64,000 nucleotides of DNA from UBA4459 sp963776205 (GCA_963776205.1 CAVZLR010000002.1:248001-312000), one strand, 5' to 3'. Shown: positions 45,171-53,932, numbered from the stretch's first letter. Program-made: numbers and translations. Notes: generated from the letters alone by a model not told the origin.

Positions 45171-45692
45171 TTACCAGTGGTGCGATTCGTCTGACATCCA
45201 CTTGCCCTGTACTTTTAAAACCTGCTCAATAATATCGCGAACACAGCCTTCCCCTCCTTTTTTATCGGAAATATATAAAGATATTTCTTTAATTTCTTCT
45301 GCGGCATCAGCGGGACAAACGGGCACCCCCACCTTTCTCATCACTCTGTAATCGGGAATATCATCGCCCATATAAACTATGGTTGCCGGGTCAATCTGGT
45401 TATTTTGAATGTACTCCTCAAATACAATCAATTTATCCCTGATCCCGAGGAAAACATCTGTAATACCAAGTGCTTCAAAGCGGGTTTCCACAGATTTTGA
45501 ATAGCCACCTGAAATAACCACAATTCTGTAACCTAATTTTACCGCCAGTTGCAATACAAACCCGTCTTTTACATTGGCAAACCGCAAGGGTTGCCCATCC
45601 ATTTGCAACAACAGGTTACCATTTGTCATTACTCCATCATAATCAAACACGAAAGTATTAACCTTCGTAAGCAGGGCTTTATAATTACTCAT
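45171..45692 (-). CDS. kdsC: 3-Deoxy-D-manno-octulosonate 8-phosphate phosphatase-like HAD hydrolase
   Basis: 173 residues of a capless type C0 HAD phosphatase. It shows the nucleophile motif VFDYDGVMTNG (DxD) near residue 16, ISGGYSKSVETRFEALG (Ser of motif 2) and IVYMGDDIPDYRVMRKVG (motif 4), ending with GGEGCVRDIIE. It releases Kdo from Kdo-8-phosphate, upstream of KdsB. Its start overlaps the end of the DUF2520 gene by 8 bases, indicating translational coupling. Confidence 0.92.
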   Translation of the reverse strand: MSNYKALLTKVNTFVFDYDGVMTNGNLLLQMDGQPLRFANVKDGFVLQLAVKLGYRIVVISGGYSKSVETRFEALGITDVFLGIRDKLIVFEEYIQNNQIDPATIVYMGDDIPDYRVMRKVGVPVCPADAAEEIKEISLYISDKKGGEGCVRDIIEQVLKVQGKWMSDESHHW

Positions 45693-46461
45693 TATATTTT
45701 TTAATTAACTGTCCGGCAAATATCTTATATAATTCTTTATAATCAGGGTATTCTTCCAATAGCCGGGTATGTTTCTCAATTGTTTTCAAATCATTTCTTC
45801 GTGCCGGACCAGTTTGTGCTTCCTCAGGATGCAGTGATTTGATTTTAGATACGGTCTCTTCAATCAGCGGCATCAGCAGTTGTTCATCTACATTTTTTGT
45901 TTTCAGGATATCGAAAGCCATCTGGTACAGGTAATTTGAATAGTTATTTACTAAAACCGCCGTCAGATGCAGGTATTTTCGTTGATCTGTATTTATCTCA
46001 TAAACCGATCCTGATAGTTTTTGTGCCGCATTCTTTAATTGCAGGAGTGTAGCTGCTGAAGAAGCTTCAATACAAAAGGGAACATTGGATAGGTTTACTT
46101 CACGTTGCTTCGAGAAAGTTTGTAAGGGATAAAAAACTCCATAATGATCCATTTTTTTCAAAACACTCATCGGTGTAATACCTGAGGTATGTGCTACAAT
46201 TCCGTTAGTATTCGGGAATTCTTCAATAATATGTTCAATAGCTCCATCAGGTATTGAAATGATATACAAATCAATTTGCGAATCTAATTCATTGATATTT
46301 TGAATGGCTGACGCATTTACTTTCCTGGCTAATTCCAATGCATTTTCATAAGTCCCGGAATAAATTTGCCGAATCTCAAATCCGGCATTATTTAATGCGA
46401 TGGCCAGGTGTGTTGCCACATTTCCGGACCCTAAAAAACTTATTGAATGAATTTGATCCAT
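45685..46461 (-). CDS. Rossmann-like and DUF2520 domain protein
   Basis: 258 residues. The N-terminal Rossmann domain opens SISFLGSGNVATHLAIALNN, a dinucleotide-binding GxGxxA motif, and resembles the F420-dependent NADP reductase/ProC fold. The C-terminal half (~130-258) is the all-helical DUF2520 domain (KYLHLTAVLVNNYSNYLY, LIEETVSKI, QTGPARRNDLKTIEKH). The fold suggests a reductase of the ketopantoate reductase/6-phosphogluconate dehydrogenase superfamily, but no substrate is known to me. It overlaps kdsC by 8 bases and follows the hypothetical gene by 14 bases. Confidence 0.88.
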   Translation of the reverse strand: MDQIHSISFLGSGNVATHLAIALNNAGFEIRQIYSGTYENALELARKVNASAIQNINELDSQIDLYIISIPDGAIEHIIEEFPNTNGIVAHTSGITPMSVLKKMDHYGVFYPLQTFSKQREVNLSNVPFCIEASSAATLLQLKNAAQKLSGSVYEINTDQRKYLHLTAVLVNNYSNYLYQMAFDILKTKNVDEQLLMPLIEETVSKIKSLHPEEAQTGPARRNDLKTIEKHTRLLEEYPDYKELYKIFAGQLIKKYNE

Positions 46462-46475
46462 TTGATGCTAAGGTA

Positions 46476-47036
46476 CTATAAGTCGGCCAATTCACCTTTA
46501 AGGCTTTGCATGGCCTTATCAATCGGATCTTTTTCTACTGAAAATCGCCTGGACAATATCTCCTGCGCGTAAACACCTGCCGATTTATCTGTCATTTCAG
46601 CACTCATGCTTTCATTAATCAATCCTGAGACTTCTTCTTTTGCAGCTTTTATCAATTCCCAGCTTTCAGAGGACAGAAAAATTTGCTGCGACATATTGTG
46701 CTCATATTCTTCGCGGATAATTCGCAATAATAATTTTTGAAATTCAGCTGCCTTTTGCCCGGCACTTATATTTCTGGTGATCAGGTTAGGCAAATTGATT
46801 CGCTCCAGAAAAAGTGACATTCTTTCAAATGCCTGTAATTTATGCTGGATGAGTATTTTATCTGAATTCAATTTTTTATCAATCGCCAGCCTGAGCCGTT
46901 GAAGTTCCTGCTCATTTTTTAAAAAATCATATTGCCTCGCTTGCTCCCTAAAAAAATATCGTAGCAATATATAAACGGAGAACAACATGATTAAAAGGGG
47001 TACAGACACCATTAATATTTCTCTGAAAAAGCTCAT
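46476..47036 (-). CDS. Membrane-anchored coiled-coil protein, unknown function
   Basis: 186 residues. One N-terminal membrane helix (~7-27, ILMVSVPLLIMLFSVYILL) is followed by a charged region FFREQARQYDFLKNEQELQ with predicted coiled-coil to about residue 70, then a helical body (ITRNISAGQKAAEFQKLLL, SWELIKAAKEEVSGLI). I recall similar unnamed proteins in Bacteroidota next to DUF2520 genes. It heads the DUF2520-kdsC-UbiA-maf run, and the divergent aspartate aminotransferase starts about 180 bases away. No function is proposed. Confidence 0.78.
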   Translation of the reverse strand: MSFFREILMVSVPLLIMLFSVYILLRYFFREQARQYDFLKNEQELQRLRLAIDKKLNSDKILIQHKLQAFERMSLFLERINLPNLITRNISAGQKAAEFQKLLLRIIREEYEHNMSQQIFLSSESWELIKAAKEEVSGLINESMSAEMTDKSAGVYAQEILSRRFSVEKDPIDKAMQSLKGELADL

Positions 47037-47178
47037 AATCAGTAATTTTTATCAGAATTGAAAGTAGTACAAAATAACAACATATTTTTAAACCTGCAAA
47101 GCGTGAAAATTGATTTGAATTACTACTTCAATCTACAAAGGTCACTAATTCTGTTTTCCAAATATCCTGCAATAAACG

Positions 47179-47186
47179 TATATTTG
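47179..47186 (+). promoter_or_regulatory. -7 promoter box upstream of the aminotransferase gene
   Basis: TATATTTG matches TAnnTTTG and lies 31 bases before the ATG at 47218. The -33 region is not a clear match. Confidence 0.5.
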
Positions 47187-47217
47187 CCCTCTTAAAACCC
47201 GAAACACATAATAGTTG

Positions 47218-48426
47218 ATGGATAAGAATATATTATCAGATAGATTGTTATCGATGACTGAATCAGCCACGCTTGAAATGACCCGAAAGAGTCGTGAGTT
47301 GAAAGACAAAGGCCTCGATGTAATAACACTAAGCATTGGCGAACCTGATTTTAATACCCCGGAACCTGTAAAAGAAGCAGCAAAAAAAGCAATTGATGAA
47401 AATTATACGCATTATCCTCCGGTTCCTGGTTATCCTGCTTTGAGGCAGGCCATTGCCCATAAACTTAAACGCGATAACGGACTTGATTATAATGAAAGCC
47501 AGGTGGTTATTTCTAATGGTGCCAAGCAATCTATTGCCAATGTGCTGTTATGCATTTTAAATGAAGGTGATGAAGTAATTGTTCCAGCGCCATACTGGGT
47601 TTCCTACCCTTCGATGATTAAAATGGCAGGTGGAAAAACAGTAATCATTAAAGCTGGTATTGAAACTGATTTCAAGGTGTCGCCTGAACAAATTGAAGCT
47701 GCGATTACTGAACGCACCAAGGCTTTTTTATTTAACTCGCCCAGCAATCCAACCGGAAGTGTTTACACTAAAAAAGAATTGGAAGCCATTGCCAAAGTGT
47801 TCGAACAGCATCCTGATATTCTCATTATCTCGGATGAAATTTATGAATATAACCTTTTTGATGGGGAGCATATCAGCCTGGCTTCATTTGACAAGATCAA
47901 AGACCAGGTTGCCATCATCAACGGCGTTTCAAAAGGTTATGCCATGACTGGCTGGCGCATTGGATATGTAGCAGCCCCGCAGGTTATTGCCAATGCGTGC
48001 AACAAGGTACAAGGGCAATACACATCCGGCGCAGGTTCAATTTCGCAAATGGCTGCCCTGGAAGCTATAAAAACTGACCCGGAAAAATCACCTGACATTA
48101 AAATGATGGTCAATGCATTTAAAGAACGTCGGAATTTACTGATTGATTTGCTGAATGATATTCCGGGAGTGATCACTAACAGACCCAGTGGCGCTTTTTA
48201 TCTGTTCCCCGATATAAGTTTTTACTACGGTAAATCAAATGGAAGTGTGACCATTAATAACAGCACCGACCTCTGCCTTTATTTATTAGATAAGGCATTA
48301 GTGGCCCTTGTTCCGGGTGAGGCTTTCGGATCTCCTGAATGTTTCAGGATATCATATGCAACATCTAAAGAACAAATTATTGAAGCAGTAAAAAGGATAA
48401 AACCTGTACTTGAAAATCTGAAATAA
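47218..48426 (+). CDS. Pyridoxal-phosphate aspartate aminotransferase (class I, AspB type)
   Basis: The 402-residue class I aminotransferase starts with ATG at 47218, right after an in-frame TTG. Features are ITLSIGEPDFNTPEPVKEA (~38-56), HYPPVPGYPALRQA, APYWVSYPSM, the N-terminal Asn/Asp-Tyr contacts in FNSPSNPTG and ISDEIYEY, the PLP lysine in NGVSKGYAMTGWRIGY (~237-252), and the substrate-carboxylate Arg in FRISYATS. It transfers amino groups between aspartate or related amino acids and 2-oxoglutarate. Subtype 1b fits the sequence. It is followed by rfaE1 after 44 bases. Confidence 0.94.
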   Translation: MDKNILSDRLLSMTESATLEMTRKSRELKDKGLDVITLSIGEPDFNTPEPVKEAAKKAIDENYTHYPPVPGYPALRQAIAHKLKRDNGLDYNESQVVISNGAKQSIANVLLCILNEGDEVIVPAPYWVSYPSMIKMAGGKTVIIKAGIETDFKVSPEQIEAAITERTKAFLFNSPSNPTGSVYTKKELEAIAKVFEQHPDILIISDEIYEYNLFDGEHISLASFDKIKDQVAIINGVSKGYAMTGWRIGYVAAPQVIANACNKVQGQYTSGAGSISQMAALEAIKTDPEKSPDIKMMVNAFKERRNLLIDLLNDIPGVITNRPSGAFYLFPDISFYYGKSNGSVTINNSTDLCLYLLDKALVALVPGEAFGSPECFRISYATSKEQIIEAVKRIKPVLENLK

Positions 48427-48470
48427 ATAACTGACAATTTTTATATTTGAATTTCTAATTTCTTTACTAA

Positions 48471-49484
48471 ATGATTACAACCGATACTATTTCCCGTTTA
48501 TTTTCTGGTTTCAATAACCTCAATGTACTAATTATTGGTGATGTAATGGTGGATGCATATTTATGGGGTAAAGTAGAACGCATCTCCCCTGAAGCACCAG
48601 TACCTATAGTGAGTGTTAAAAAGAGAGAGAATCGTCTGGGAGGTGCTGCCAATGTGGGTTTAAATATAAAAGCACTCGGAGCAAACGCTTACTTATGTGC
48701 TGTTATTGGCAACGACCAGAAAGGTGAAGAATTCCTGGAATTACTGGATACGGAAGATATCTCAAAACAAGGGATCGTAAAAAGTAACAAACGGGTAACA
48801 ACTACTAAATTCCGTGTTATTGGGAACAACGCACAAATGATCAGGGTGGATGAAGAGCATACCAATCCCCTCGACAATGAAGAAACTAATACCCTGCGCC
48901 TGAATATAACCAACCTGATGGACCAGGAAAAAATAGATGTGATTATTTTTCAGGATTATGACAAGGGTGTAATCACTCCTGAATTGATTAAAGAAATAGT
49001 TTCACTAGCTAATTCCAGGAGTATCCCGGTTGTTGTCGACCCTAAAAAAGAACATTTCCTGGATTTTAAAAATGTAAGCCTGTTCAAACCAAACCTGAAA
49101 GAGATCAAAGAAGGATTAAAGATCGAATTCGACGAAAATAATCCTTTGGAATTGGAAAAAGCCATCAGCTTATTACAGGAATCTGTAAAAGCCCAAATTG
49201 TGTTAAATACTTTATCCGACAAAGGAATTATTGTCAGATGGAAGGAAGACGGTCAATTCAAATCTGATAAATTTCCGGCACATTATCGGAACATTTCCGA
49301 TGTTTCGGGGGCAGGTGATACCGTTATAAGTGTAGCCGCGCTATGTCTTGCGTCAGGAGCTGAAATTCAGGATATGGCAGCCATTGCAAACCTTGCAGGT
49401 GGTATTGTATGCGAAGAAGTAGGTGTTGTTCCCATCAACAAATCTAAGCTTCAGGACGAAGTGATACGCACACTTAGCAAATAA
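48471..49484 (+). CDS. rfaE1: D-glycero-beta-D-manno-heptose-7-phosphate kinase (RfaE1/HldE N-domain type)
   Basis: 337 residues of the PfkB/ribokinase fold. It has VLIIGDVMVDAYLWGKVERISPEAPVP-type start region (~20-45), RLGGAANVGLNIKALGA, VDPKKEHFLDFKNVSLFKPN and the ATP/anion loop DVSGAGDTVISVAALCLA (~282-299). This is the heptose-phosphate kinase of the ADP-heptose pathway for LPS inner core, occurring alone rather than fused to the adenylyltransferase domain of E. coli HldE. ubiE starts 3 bases after its stop, so they share a message although the pathways differ. Confidence 0.92.
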   Translation: MITTDTISRLFSGFNNLNVLIIGDVMVDAYLWGKVERISPEAPVPIVSVKKRENRLGGAANVGLNIKALGANAYLCAVIGNDQKGEEFLELLDTEDISKQGIVKSNKRVTTTKFRVIGNNAQMIRVDEEHTNPLDNEETNTLRLNITNLMDQEKIDVIIFQDYDKGVITPELIKEIVSLANSRSIPVVVDPKKEHFLDFKNVSLFKPNLKEIKEGLKIEFDENNPLELEKAISLLQESVKAQIVLNTLSDKGIIVRWKEDGQFKSDKFPAHYRNISDVSGAGDTVISVAALCLASGAEIQDMAAIANLAGGIVCEEVGVVPINKSKLQDEVIRTLSK

Positions 49485-49487
49485 TTT

Positions 49488-50204
49488 ATGACCCAAAATA
49501 GCATCCCGACAGGTAAAAAAGTAAAAGTGGAAGCCATGTTTAACGACATTGCTCCCAGATACGATTTTCTGAATCATTTTCTGTCACTGGGTATCGACAT
49601 CCAATGGCGTAAAAAAGTAAGAAAGCTGCTGGCTCCCAGAAACCCACAAGTCATTCTTGACGTTGCTACCGGCACTGGCGATTTGGCGATTGAACTTTGC
49701 AAGTTAAAACCAGAAAAAATTATTGGCCTTGACATTGCTGCCAATATGCTGAACATCGGGAAAGAAAAAATTAAGAAAAAGAAGCTGGAACATATTATTG
49801 AAATGCAACTCGGGGATTCTGAAGAGCTGCCTTTTAAGGATCAGTCATTTGATGCAGTAACTGTTGCATTCGGTGTAAGGAATTTTGAGAATCTGCAACA
49901 AGGATTAAAAGAAATGTACCGGGTACTAAAACCAGGCGGAACTGCTGCCATTCTCGAATTTTCAAAGCCCAAAGTTTTTCCTGTTAAGCAAGTGTATAAT
50001 TTCTATTTCAGGTATATCCTGCCGGGATTTGGCAAAATCGTTTCCAAAAGCAAAGATGCTTACACTTATCTACCCGAATCAGTAAGTGCTTTTCCTGAAG
50101 ACCAGGATTTTATCAACGAATTGAAAAATGCCGGGTTTAAGGAAAACAGCCAAATACGCCTTACAATGGGCATTGCCACTTTATATTCAGCATTCAGACA
50201 ATAA
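49488..50204 (+). CDS. ubiE: Demethylmenaquinone methyltransferase
   Basis: The 238-residue SAM-dependent methyltransferase performs the last step of menaquinone synthesis. Visible features are MFNDIAPRYDFLNHFLSLGID near the N-terminus, the SAM motif ILDVATGTGDLAIEL (~56-70), GLDIAANML, LGDSEELPFKDQSFDAVTVAFG (UbiE motif) and the C-terminal YTYLPESVSAFP and ITMG-like TMGIATLYSA ending. This lineage makes menaquinone only, judging from the men genes at 13-22 kb. It is linked to rfaE1 (3-base gap) and precedes porT by about 110 bases. Confidence 0.95.
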   Translation: MTQNSIPTGKKVKVEAMFNDIAPRYDFLNHFLSLGIDIQWRKKVRKLLAPRNPQVILDVATGTGDLAIELCKLKPEKIIGLDIAANMLNIGKEKIKKKKLEHIIEMQLGDSEELPFKDQSFDAVTVAFGVRNFENLQQGLKEMYRVLKPGGTAAILEFSKPKVFPVKQVYNFYFRYILPGFGKIVSKSKDAYTYLPESVSAFPEDQDFINELKNAGFKENSQIRLTMGIATLYSAFRQ

Positions 50205-50242
50205 TCACCCCAAAATAGCTTCAGATTGTTATTTAATTACTT

Positions 50243-50250
50243 TATTTTTG
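50243..50250 (+). promoter_or_regulatory. -7 promoter box upstream of porT
   Basis: TATTTTTG lies about 60 bases before the porT start, suggesting porT and its downstream neighbour can be transcribed separately from ubiE. Confidence 0.45.
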
Positions 50251-50312
50251 CCATCCTGAATTTCCTGAATACTAATGTTGGAATAAGGTCGTTTAACTAA
50301 AAATCATTTTTT

Positions 50313-51092
50313 TTGAAAAGGTTATTCATTTTAATCGCAGTATTAATCATCAACTTCTCTTTTTGTGGCGAATTGCATGCGCAAAAACGTAAAGTAATGA
50401 ATCTGCGCAATTACAACCAACAACCATATCATTTTGGCTTTATCCTGGCGGCCAATCAAATGCATTTTACACTAAAGACCATTGATGATCTTCCCCTTGT
50501 TAAATGGACAGGGACAGAATTACCAGAAGATCCTGGTCTGGTCAATGCCGATTATGCTCAGATTTTAAGTTTGAATTCGAAGCCAACACCGGGTTTTACG
50601 ATCGGAATACTTGGGAGTTTGCTGCTACATGAATATATTGACATGCGCTTTACACCTTCACTATCATTTGGTGAAAGGATTTTAACGTATGATATTCTTT
50701 CAGTGAGCGGTTCTGACTCATTATTATTCACAGTAGATAAAAATATATCTTCAACACTGGTTGAGTTTCCTCTCGACTTCAGGTTGCGATCCAAACGTGT
50801 GAATAATTTTGATGCGTATGTCCTTGCAGGAGTTAACTATACGCTCGACCTTGCTTCACAAAAAAAAGCTGAGCAAAACAGCAATACAACTACTGTAAAA
50901 ATCAACAAAAGCGATGTAACCATCGATGTGGGCGTTGGCTTTGATTTTTATACCCAGTATTTTAAGTTTGGTTTGGAATTAAAAATGGCATATGGGCTTT
51001 TCAACCTGATTAAGCAGGAAGATAACTTGTATACAAATAGCATTGAATCCTTACATTCCAAAATATTCCAGCTTTCTTTTACCTTTGAATAA
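50313..51092 (+). CDS. porT: Type IX secretion/gliding protein PorT (SprT)
   Basis: 259 residues: a Sec signal (KRLFILIAVLIINFSFC, ending HAQ) then an eight-stranded beta-barrel. The mature start KVMNLRNYNQQPYHFGFILA, the AANQMHFTLK segment, and LLLHEYIDMRFTPSLSFGER match PorT of Porphyromonas and SprT of Flavobacterium, outer-membrane proteins required for T9SS function. ubiE upstream of porT is a gene order I recall for this phylum. The start is TTG at 50313; no nearby ATG would keep the signal peptide. It fits with the T9SS sorting tails seen at 9.3 and 17.4 kb. Confidence 0.88.
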   Translation: MKRLFILIAVLIINFSFCGELHAQKRKVMNLRNYNQQPYHFGFILAANQMHFTLKTIDDLPLVKWTGTELPEDPGLVNADYAQILSLNSKPTPGFTIGILGSLLLHEYIDMRFTPSLSFGERILTYDILSVSGSDSLLFTVDKNISSTLVEFPLDFRLRSKRVNNFDAYVLAGVNYTLDLASQKKAEQNSNTTTVKINKSDVTIDVGVGFDFYTQYFKFGLELKMAYGLFNLIKQEDNLYTNSIESLHSKIFQLSFTFE

Positions 51093-51101
51093 AAAAAGGA
51101 T

Positions 51102-51797
51102 ATGGGTGTCGACAAAAAACCTGATGAAAAAAAATTGTTTGATAACCTCATTCAGAAGTCAGAATTAAAACAACTTGTTTATCAAAGTACTTTCGACTCA
51201 TTCAATCTTTTAAAAAAGATGATTGAGCAAATGAGCCACAATTATCAAACCTATACCAAATCACGAAAAGCAAAGTTCGATATCCCGTTTGAAATGGTTT
51301 CGAGAAGCCAGTTTGAGATAGAATTAAAATTTGGTGGCGACATCCTGCTATTTATAATGCATACCAATGTGTTCGAATTTTCACGTGGCCATCGTGTGAT
51401 GAATACCTCTTATATTAAAGAAGATAAAGAAAGGTCGTATTGCGGGGTGATTCATATGTATAATTTCCTGTCCGACTCATTTAAGTACAGCCGAATGAAC
51501 GATGTAGGATACCTTATTGGCAGGGTGTTTATCAACAAAGACAAACATTATTTTATAGAAGGCAAAAGGGAATTGGGATACCTGTACAATAACTTTGACC
51601 AAAATGTTCTGGATAAAGAAGCCGTAAAAACCATTGTTGCAGCGGCCATTGAATACACAGTAAATTTTGATTTGCTGACACCTCCTTATGAAAACGTGAA
51701 ACAGGTAAGCCTGCACGAAATGGTAACGGCTCTTGACAAACTCTCCATTAAGACCGGTAAACGACTGGGATTCAAGTTTCAGGCCGATGAAGATTAA
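51102..51797 (+). CDS. Conserved Bacteroidota protein of unknown function
   Basis: 231 residues, soluble, without signal peptide or membrane helix. It starts 9 bases after porT. The N-terminus is charged and helical (DEKKLFDNLIQKSELKQLVY); the middle is beta-rich (FEIELKFGGDILLFIMHTN, YCGVIHMYNFLSDSFKYS, GYLIGRVFINKDKHYFIEG). I do not recognise a domain. I recall unnamed proteins of this kind next to porT in several Bacteroidota, which would point to a role in envelope or secretion physiology, but the sequence alone does not show it. Confidence 0.75.
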   Translation: MGVDKKPDEKKLFDNLIQKSELKQLVYQSTFDSFNLLKKMIEQMSHNYQTYTKSRKAKFDIPFEMVSRSQFEIELKFGGDILLFIMHTNVFEFSRGHRVMNTSYIKEDKERSYCGVIHMYNFLSDSFKYSRMNDVGYLIGRVFINKDKHYFIEGKRELGYLYNNFDQNVLDKEAVKTIVAAAIEYTVNFDLLTPPYENVKQVSLHEMVTALDKLSIKTGKRLGFKFQADED

Positions 51798-51844
51798 ATT
51801 TCTGAAGTCTATTTGAACAAAATTCATTTATTTTTTCTATTTAT

Positions 51845-51874
51845 TTTGGACAATAAAATATTTTATTACTTTTG
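51845..51874 (+). promoter_or_regulatory. Strong Bacteroidota promoter of tRNA-Glu
   Basis: TTTG (51845-51848) and TACTTTTG (51867-51874) are separated by 18 bases, a full match to the TTTG-N18/19-TAnnTTTG consensus, 19 bases before the tRNA. It is the best promoter in the window. Confidence 0.8.
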
Positions 51875-51893
51875 CAGCCGCTAACGCAAATTA

Positions 51894-51967
51894 GCTCCGT
51901 TCGTCTAGCCAGGTCAGGACGCCAGGTTTTCATCCTGGTAACACGGGTTCAAATCCCGTACGGAGTA
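51894..51967 (+). tRNA. tRNA-Glu (anticodon TTC)
   Basis: The acceptor arm GCTCCGT pairs with ACGGAGT, with a terminal G-T, and discriminator A is at 51967. The anticodon stem CCAGG/CCTGG (51922-51926, 51934-51938) closes the loop TTTTCAT, placing TTC at 51929-51931. The T-loop GGTTCAAATCC is normal. CCA is not encoded. The first pair is G-T rather than the usual G-C. Confidence 0.94.
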
Positions 51968-51970
51968 CAT

Positions 51971-52001
51971 AAAAAGCCCGCACAAAGTGCCGGGCTTTTT
52001 T
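51971..52001 (+). terminator. Terminator of tRNA-Glu
   Basis: AAAAAGCCCG and CGGGCTTTTTT flank CACAAAGTGC; the arms pair well around a CAC/GTG inner stem with one unpaired base, followed by a T-run. It begins 4 bases after the tRNA. Confidence 0.8.
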
Positions 52002-52305
52002 ATTTGAAAACCGTTGAAACGAAGTTTCATATGGATTGAAAATGTAAAAGGCCAAAAAAAACGAAGTGTGTCGGGCTTTTTATGATACCCCCCAAAAAAG
52101 ATTCGCGAAGCACATCGTGCACGGAGCAATAGAAACCGAAAAAATGCCGGGTTTACTATTCTTTGTTCTTCTGTGCTAAAAAATCATATTAATCAGCCAT
52201 GCAATTTTTAAATAAGAGCTTTTTATCGTACCTTTCAGTTTGCGTTATAAGGGAGATGGTTTATGTGTGTATTTCATCATTCTTTATCATAAAAAACTAC
52301 AAATC
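52002..52305. other. Intergenic stretch with two terminator-like echoes
   Basis: No gene is supported here. The stretch holds two further short copies of the terminator's right arm: TCGGGCTTTTTAT at 52071-52083 and TGCCGGGTTTACTAT at about 52145-52159. The first has an imperfect left partner, AAAAGGCC (about 52046-52053). A short hairpin GCAC-ATC-GTGC lies near 52113. These look like decayed duplications of the tRNA terminator region. An in-frame codon at 52240 could extend the patatin gene but adds a non-homologous leader. Confidence 0.4.
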
Positions 52306-53082
52306 ATGAAAATCAAGTGGCTTAGAAGAAATAAAAAAATCGGCCTGGCACTGGGCGGAGGTGCCGCACTTGGAGCCGCGCATATTGGTATACTCAGGGC
52401 TTTTGATGAATTGGGATTGAAAATAAGCTTTATAAGCGGCAACAGCATAGGTGCTTTTGCGGCCACACTTTATGCATTTGGAATAAACTGGGAAGAGCAG
52501 GCTGAATTATCAAATGATATGAAATGGTTGGAAATATCGAACATTTCAATTTCTAAGTATGGCTTGTTAAGCAATAAAAAAATTGGCCGGAAAATAATAA
52601 AAGCCATTGGCGATGAAGATTTTAAAAATGCCCGGATACCCCTTGCTATCGTAGCCAGCAATTTAAATACCGGTTTAAAAATTATTTTAAAAGAAGGCAA
52701 AGTAGCCAATGCCGTCATGGCCAGCACAGCCATTCCGGGTGTATTCAAACCTGTTGAAATAGACGGAAAACTATTGGTTGATGGAGGTATTGTTGAAAAC
52801 GTGCCGGTATCGCCATTACTGGAAATGGGTGCTGAACTAACCATTGGTGTAAACCTCAACGGCAAAAGGAAATATAAGAAACCGGAAAACCTGTTCAGTG
52901 TGCTGATCAATTCATATTACACACTGATCGACAACCTGTCGAAAGTGCATACCAGCAAAGCCGACCTCGTAATTGAACCTGACCTGTCAGCCTACAGCCT
53001 GATCGATACAAGAAACACCAAAAAACTAATTGAACTGGGTTATCAGGAAGCCAAAAAATCACTGACGGAGTATTTCTTTTAA
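52306..53082 (+). CDS. Patatin-like phospholipase
   Basis: About 258 residues from the ATG at 52306, behind an AT-rich leader. The Ser-Asp hydrolase dyad is visible: Gly-rich oxyanion loop ALGGGAALGAAHIGIL (~15-30), nucleophile Ser47 in ISGNSIGAF (GxSxG), and the catalytic Asp in LLVDGGIVENVPV (DGG). No signal peptide or RssA-type response domain is present, so it is likely a cytoplasmic or membrane-associated NTE-type lysophospholipase/esterase. The lipid substrate is unknown. Confidence 0.93.
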   Translation: MKIKWLRRNKKIGLALGGGAALGAAHIGILRAFDELGLKISFISGNSIGAFAATLYAFGINWEEQAELSNDMKWLEISNISISKYGLLSNKKIGRKIIKAIGDEDFKNARIPLAIVASNLNTGLKIILKEGKVANAVMASTAIPGVFKPVEIDGKLLVDGGIVENVPVSPLLEMGAELTIGVNLNGKRKYKKPENLFSVLINSYYTLIDNLSKVHTSKADLVIEPDLSAYSLIDTRNTKKLIELGYQEAKKSLTEYFF

Positions 53083-53199
53083 AATGCTAAATTGTGTTCA
53101 CGGTAAATTAATCTTAATCTACAAGAATCCACCTAATAGTCATTGAAGTATTCGAAAGCTTCTTTAATGCAGACTTTTTTCATACGTTCATTTTTTATG

Positions 53200-53207
53200 T
53201 ATTTTTG
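53200..53207 (+). promoter_or_regulatory. -7 promoter box upstream of the flavin reductase gene
   Basis: TATTTTTG, matching TAnnTTTG, 53 bases before the ATG at 53261. The approximately 180-base gap from 53083 holds nothing else recognisable. Confidence 0.5.
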
Positions 53208-53260
53208 CCAACCCGAAAATTAACTGCTCAAATACTGGATTTTCAACTATTTAAACAAAA

Positions 53261-53917
53261 ATGCAATCAGACAACAAACATAAACTTTTGGGTATAAGGC
53301 ATCTTACTGATTCAACTTATGTGCTTGAAATTGAACGCCGGGGTATAGAATTCGAAGCCGGACAGCACATCCTGTTAGGTGATGCCAGCAGTTTGGACAA
53401 ACGCGAATACTCCATCTATAGCGGAATCAAAGATAAAAACCTGGAAGTGCTGATCAAGGAAATTGAAGAAGGATTGGTTTCCAAACAACTAAAAAGAATT
53501 AAACAGGGCCGGCCCGTTGAAATTGAAGGACCTGTCGGCTTCTTTTCGATTGAAAAGCAAGATATTGAAGCCAAAAAGAAATTCCTGTTCATTGCCAGCG
53601 GTACTGGCATTGCCCCTTTTCATAGCATGGTAAAAAGTATTCCAGGTTTGGATTATACCCTGTTACACGGTGTGCGGCATGCTCACGAAGCCTACGAAAT
53701 GGAGGCCTATGAACGCGACCGCTATATTTTATGTACAACGGCAGATGATGATGGCGATTTTAAAGGACGTGTTACAGACTATATCAAACAGCATGAATTT
53801 GATAGCGATACTGTATGCTTTTTCTGTGGCAATTTTAACATGATCAAAGATGCAATGGCATTGATGGAAAAAAAAGGAATTCCTCCGGCACAATTACATG
53901 CCGAAGTTTATTTTTAA
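53261..53917 (+). CDS. Ferredoxin-NAD(P)+ reductase-like FAD protein
   Basis: 218 residues of the FNR superfamily, without an attached ferredoxin domain. The flavin motif RxYS appears in KREYSIYSGI (~46-55), the NAD(P) loop in LFIASGTGIAPFHSMV (~106-121), and the adenosine contact region in CFFCGNFNMIKDAMALM near the C-terminus, which ends AEVYF. It can transfer electrons between NAD(P)H and an external partner. The partner is not known; the two radical-SAM methylthiotransferase genes directly downstream (15-base gap) need an electron donor, so a link is plausible but only inferred from position. Confidence 0.88.
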   Translation: MQSDNKHKLLGIRHLTDSTYVLEIERRGIEFEAGQHILLGDASSLDKREYSIYSGIKDKNLEVLIKEIEEGLVSKQLKRIKQGRPVEIEGPVGFFSIEKQDIEAKKKFLFIASGTGIAPFHSMVKSIPGLDYTLLHGVRHAHEAYEMEAYERDRYILCTTADDDGDFKGRVTDYIKQHEFDSDTVCFFCGNFNMIKDAMALMEKKGIPPAQLHAEVYF

Positions 53918-53932
53918 AGGAAGAACAACAAG

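Noticed and set aside
52240..52305. Longer N-terminus for the patatin gene
   Set aside because: The added residues are not hydrophobic in the manner of a signal peptide and do not resemble the family; homology starts at the ATG at 52306.
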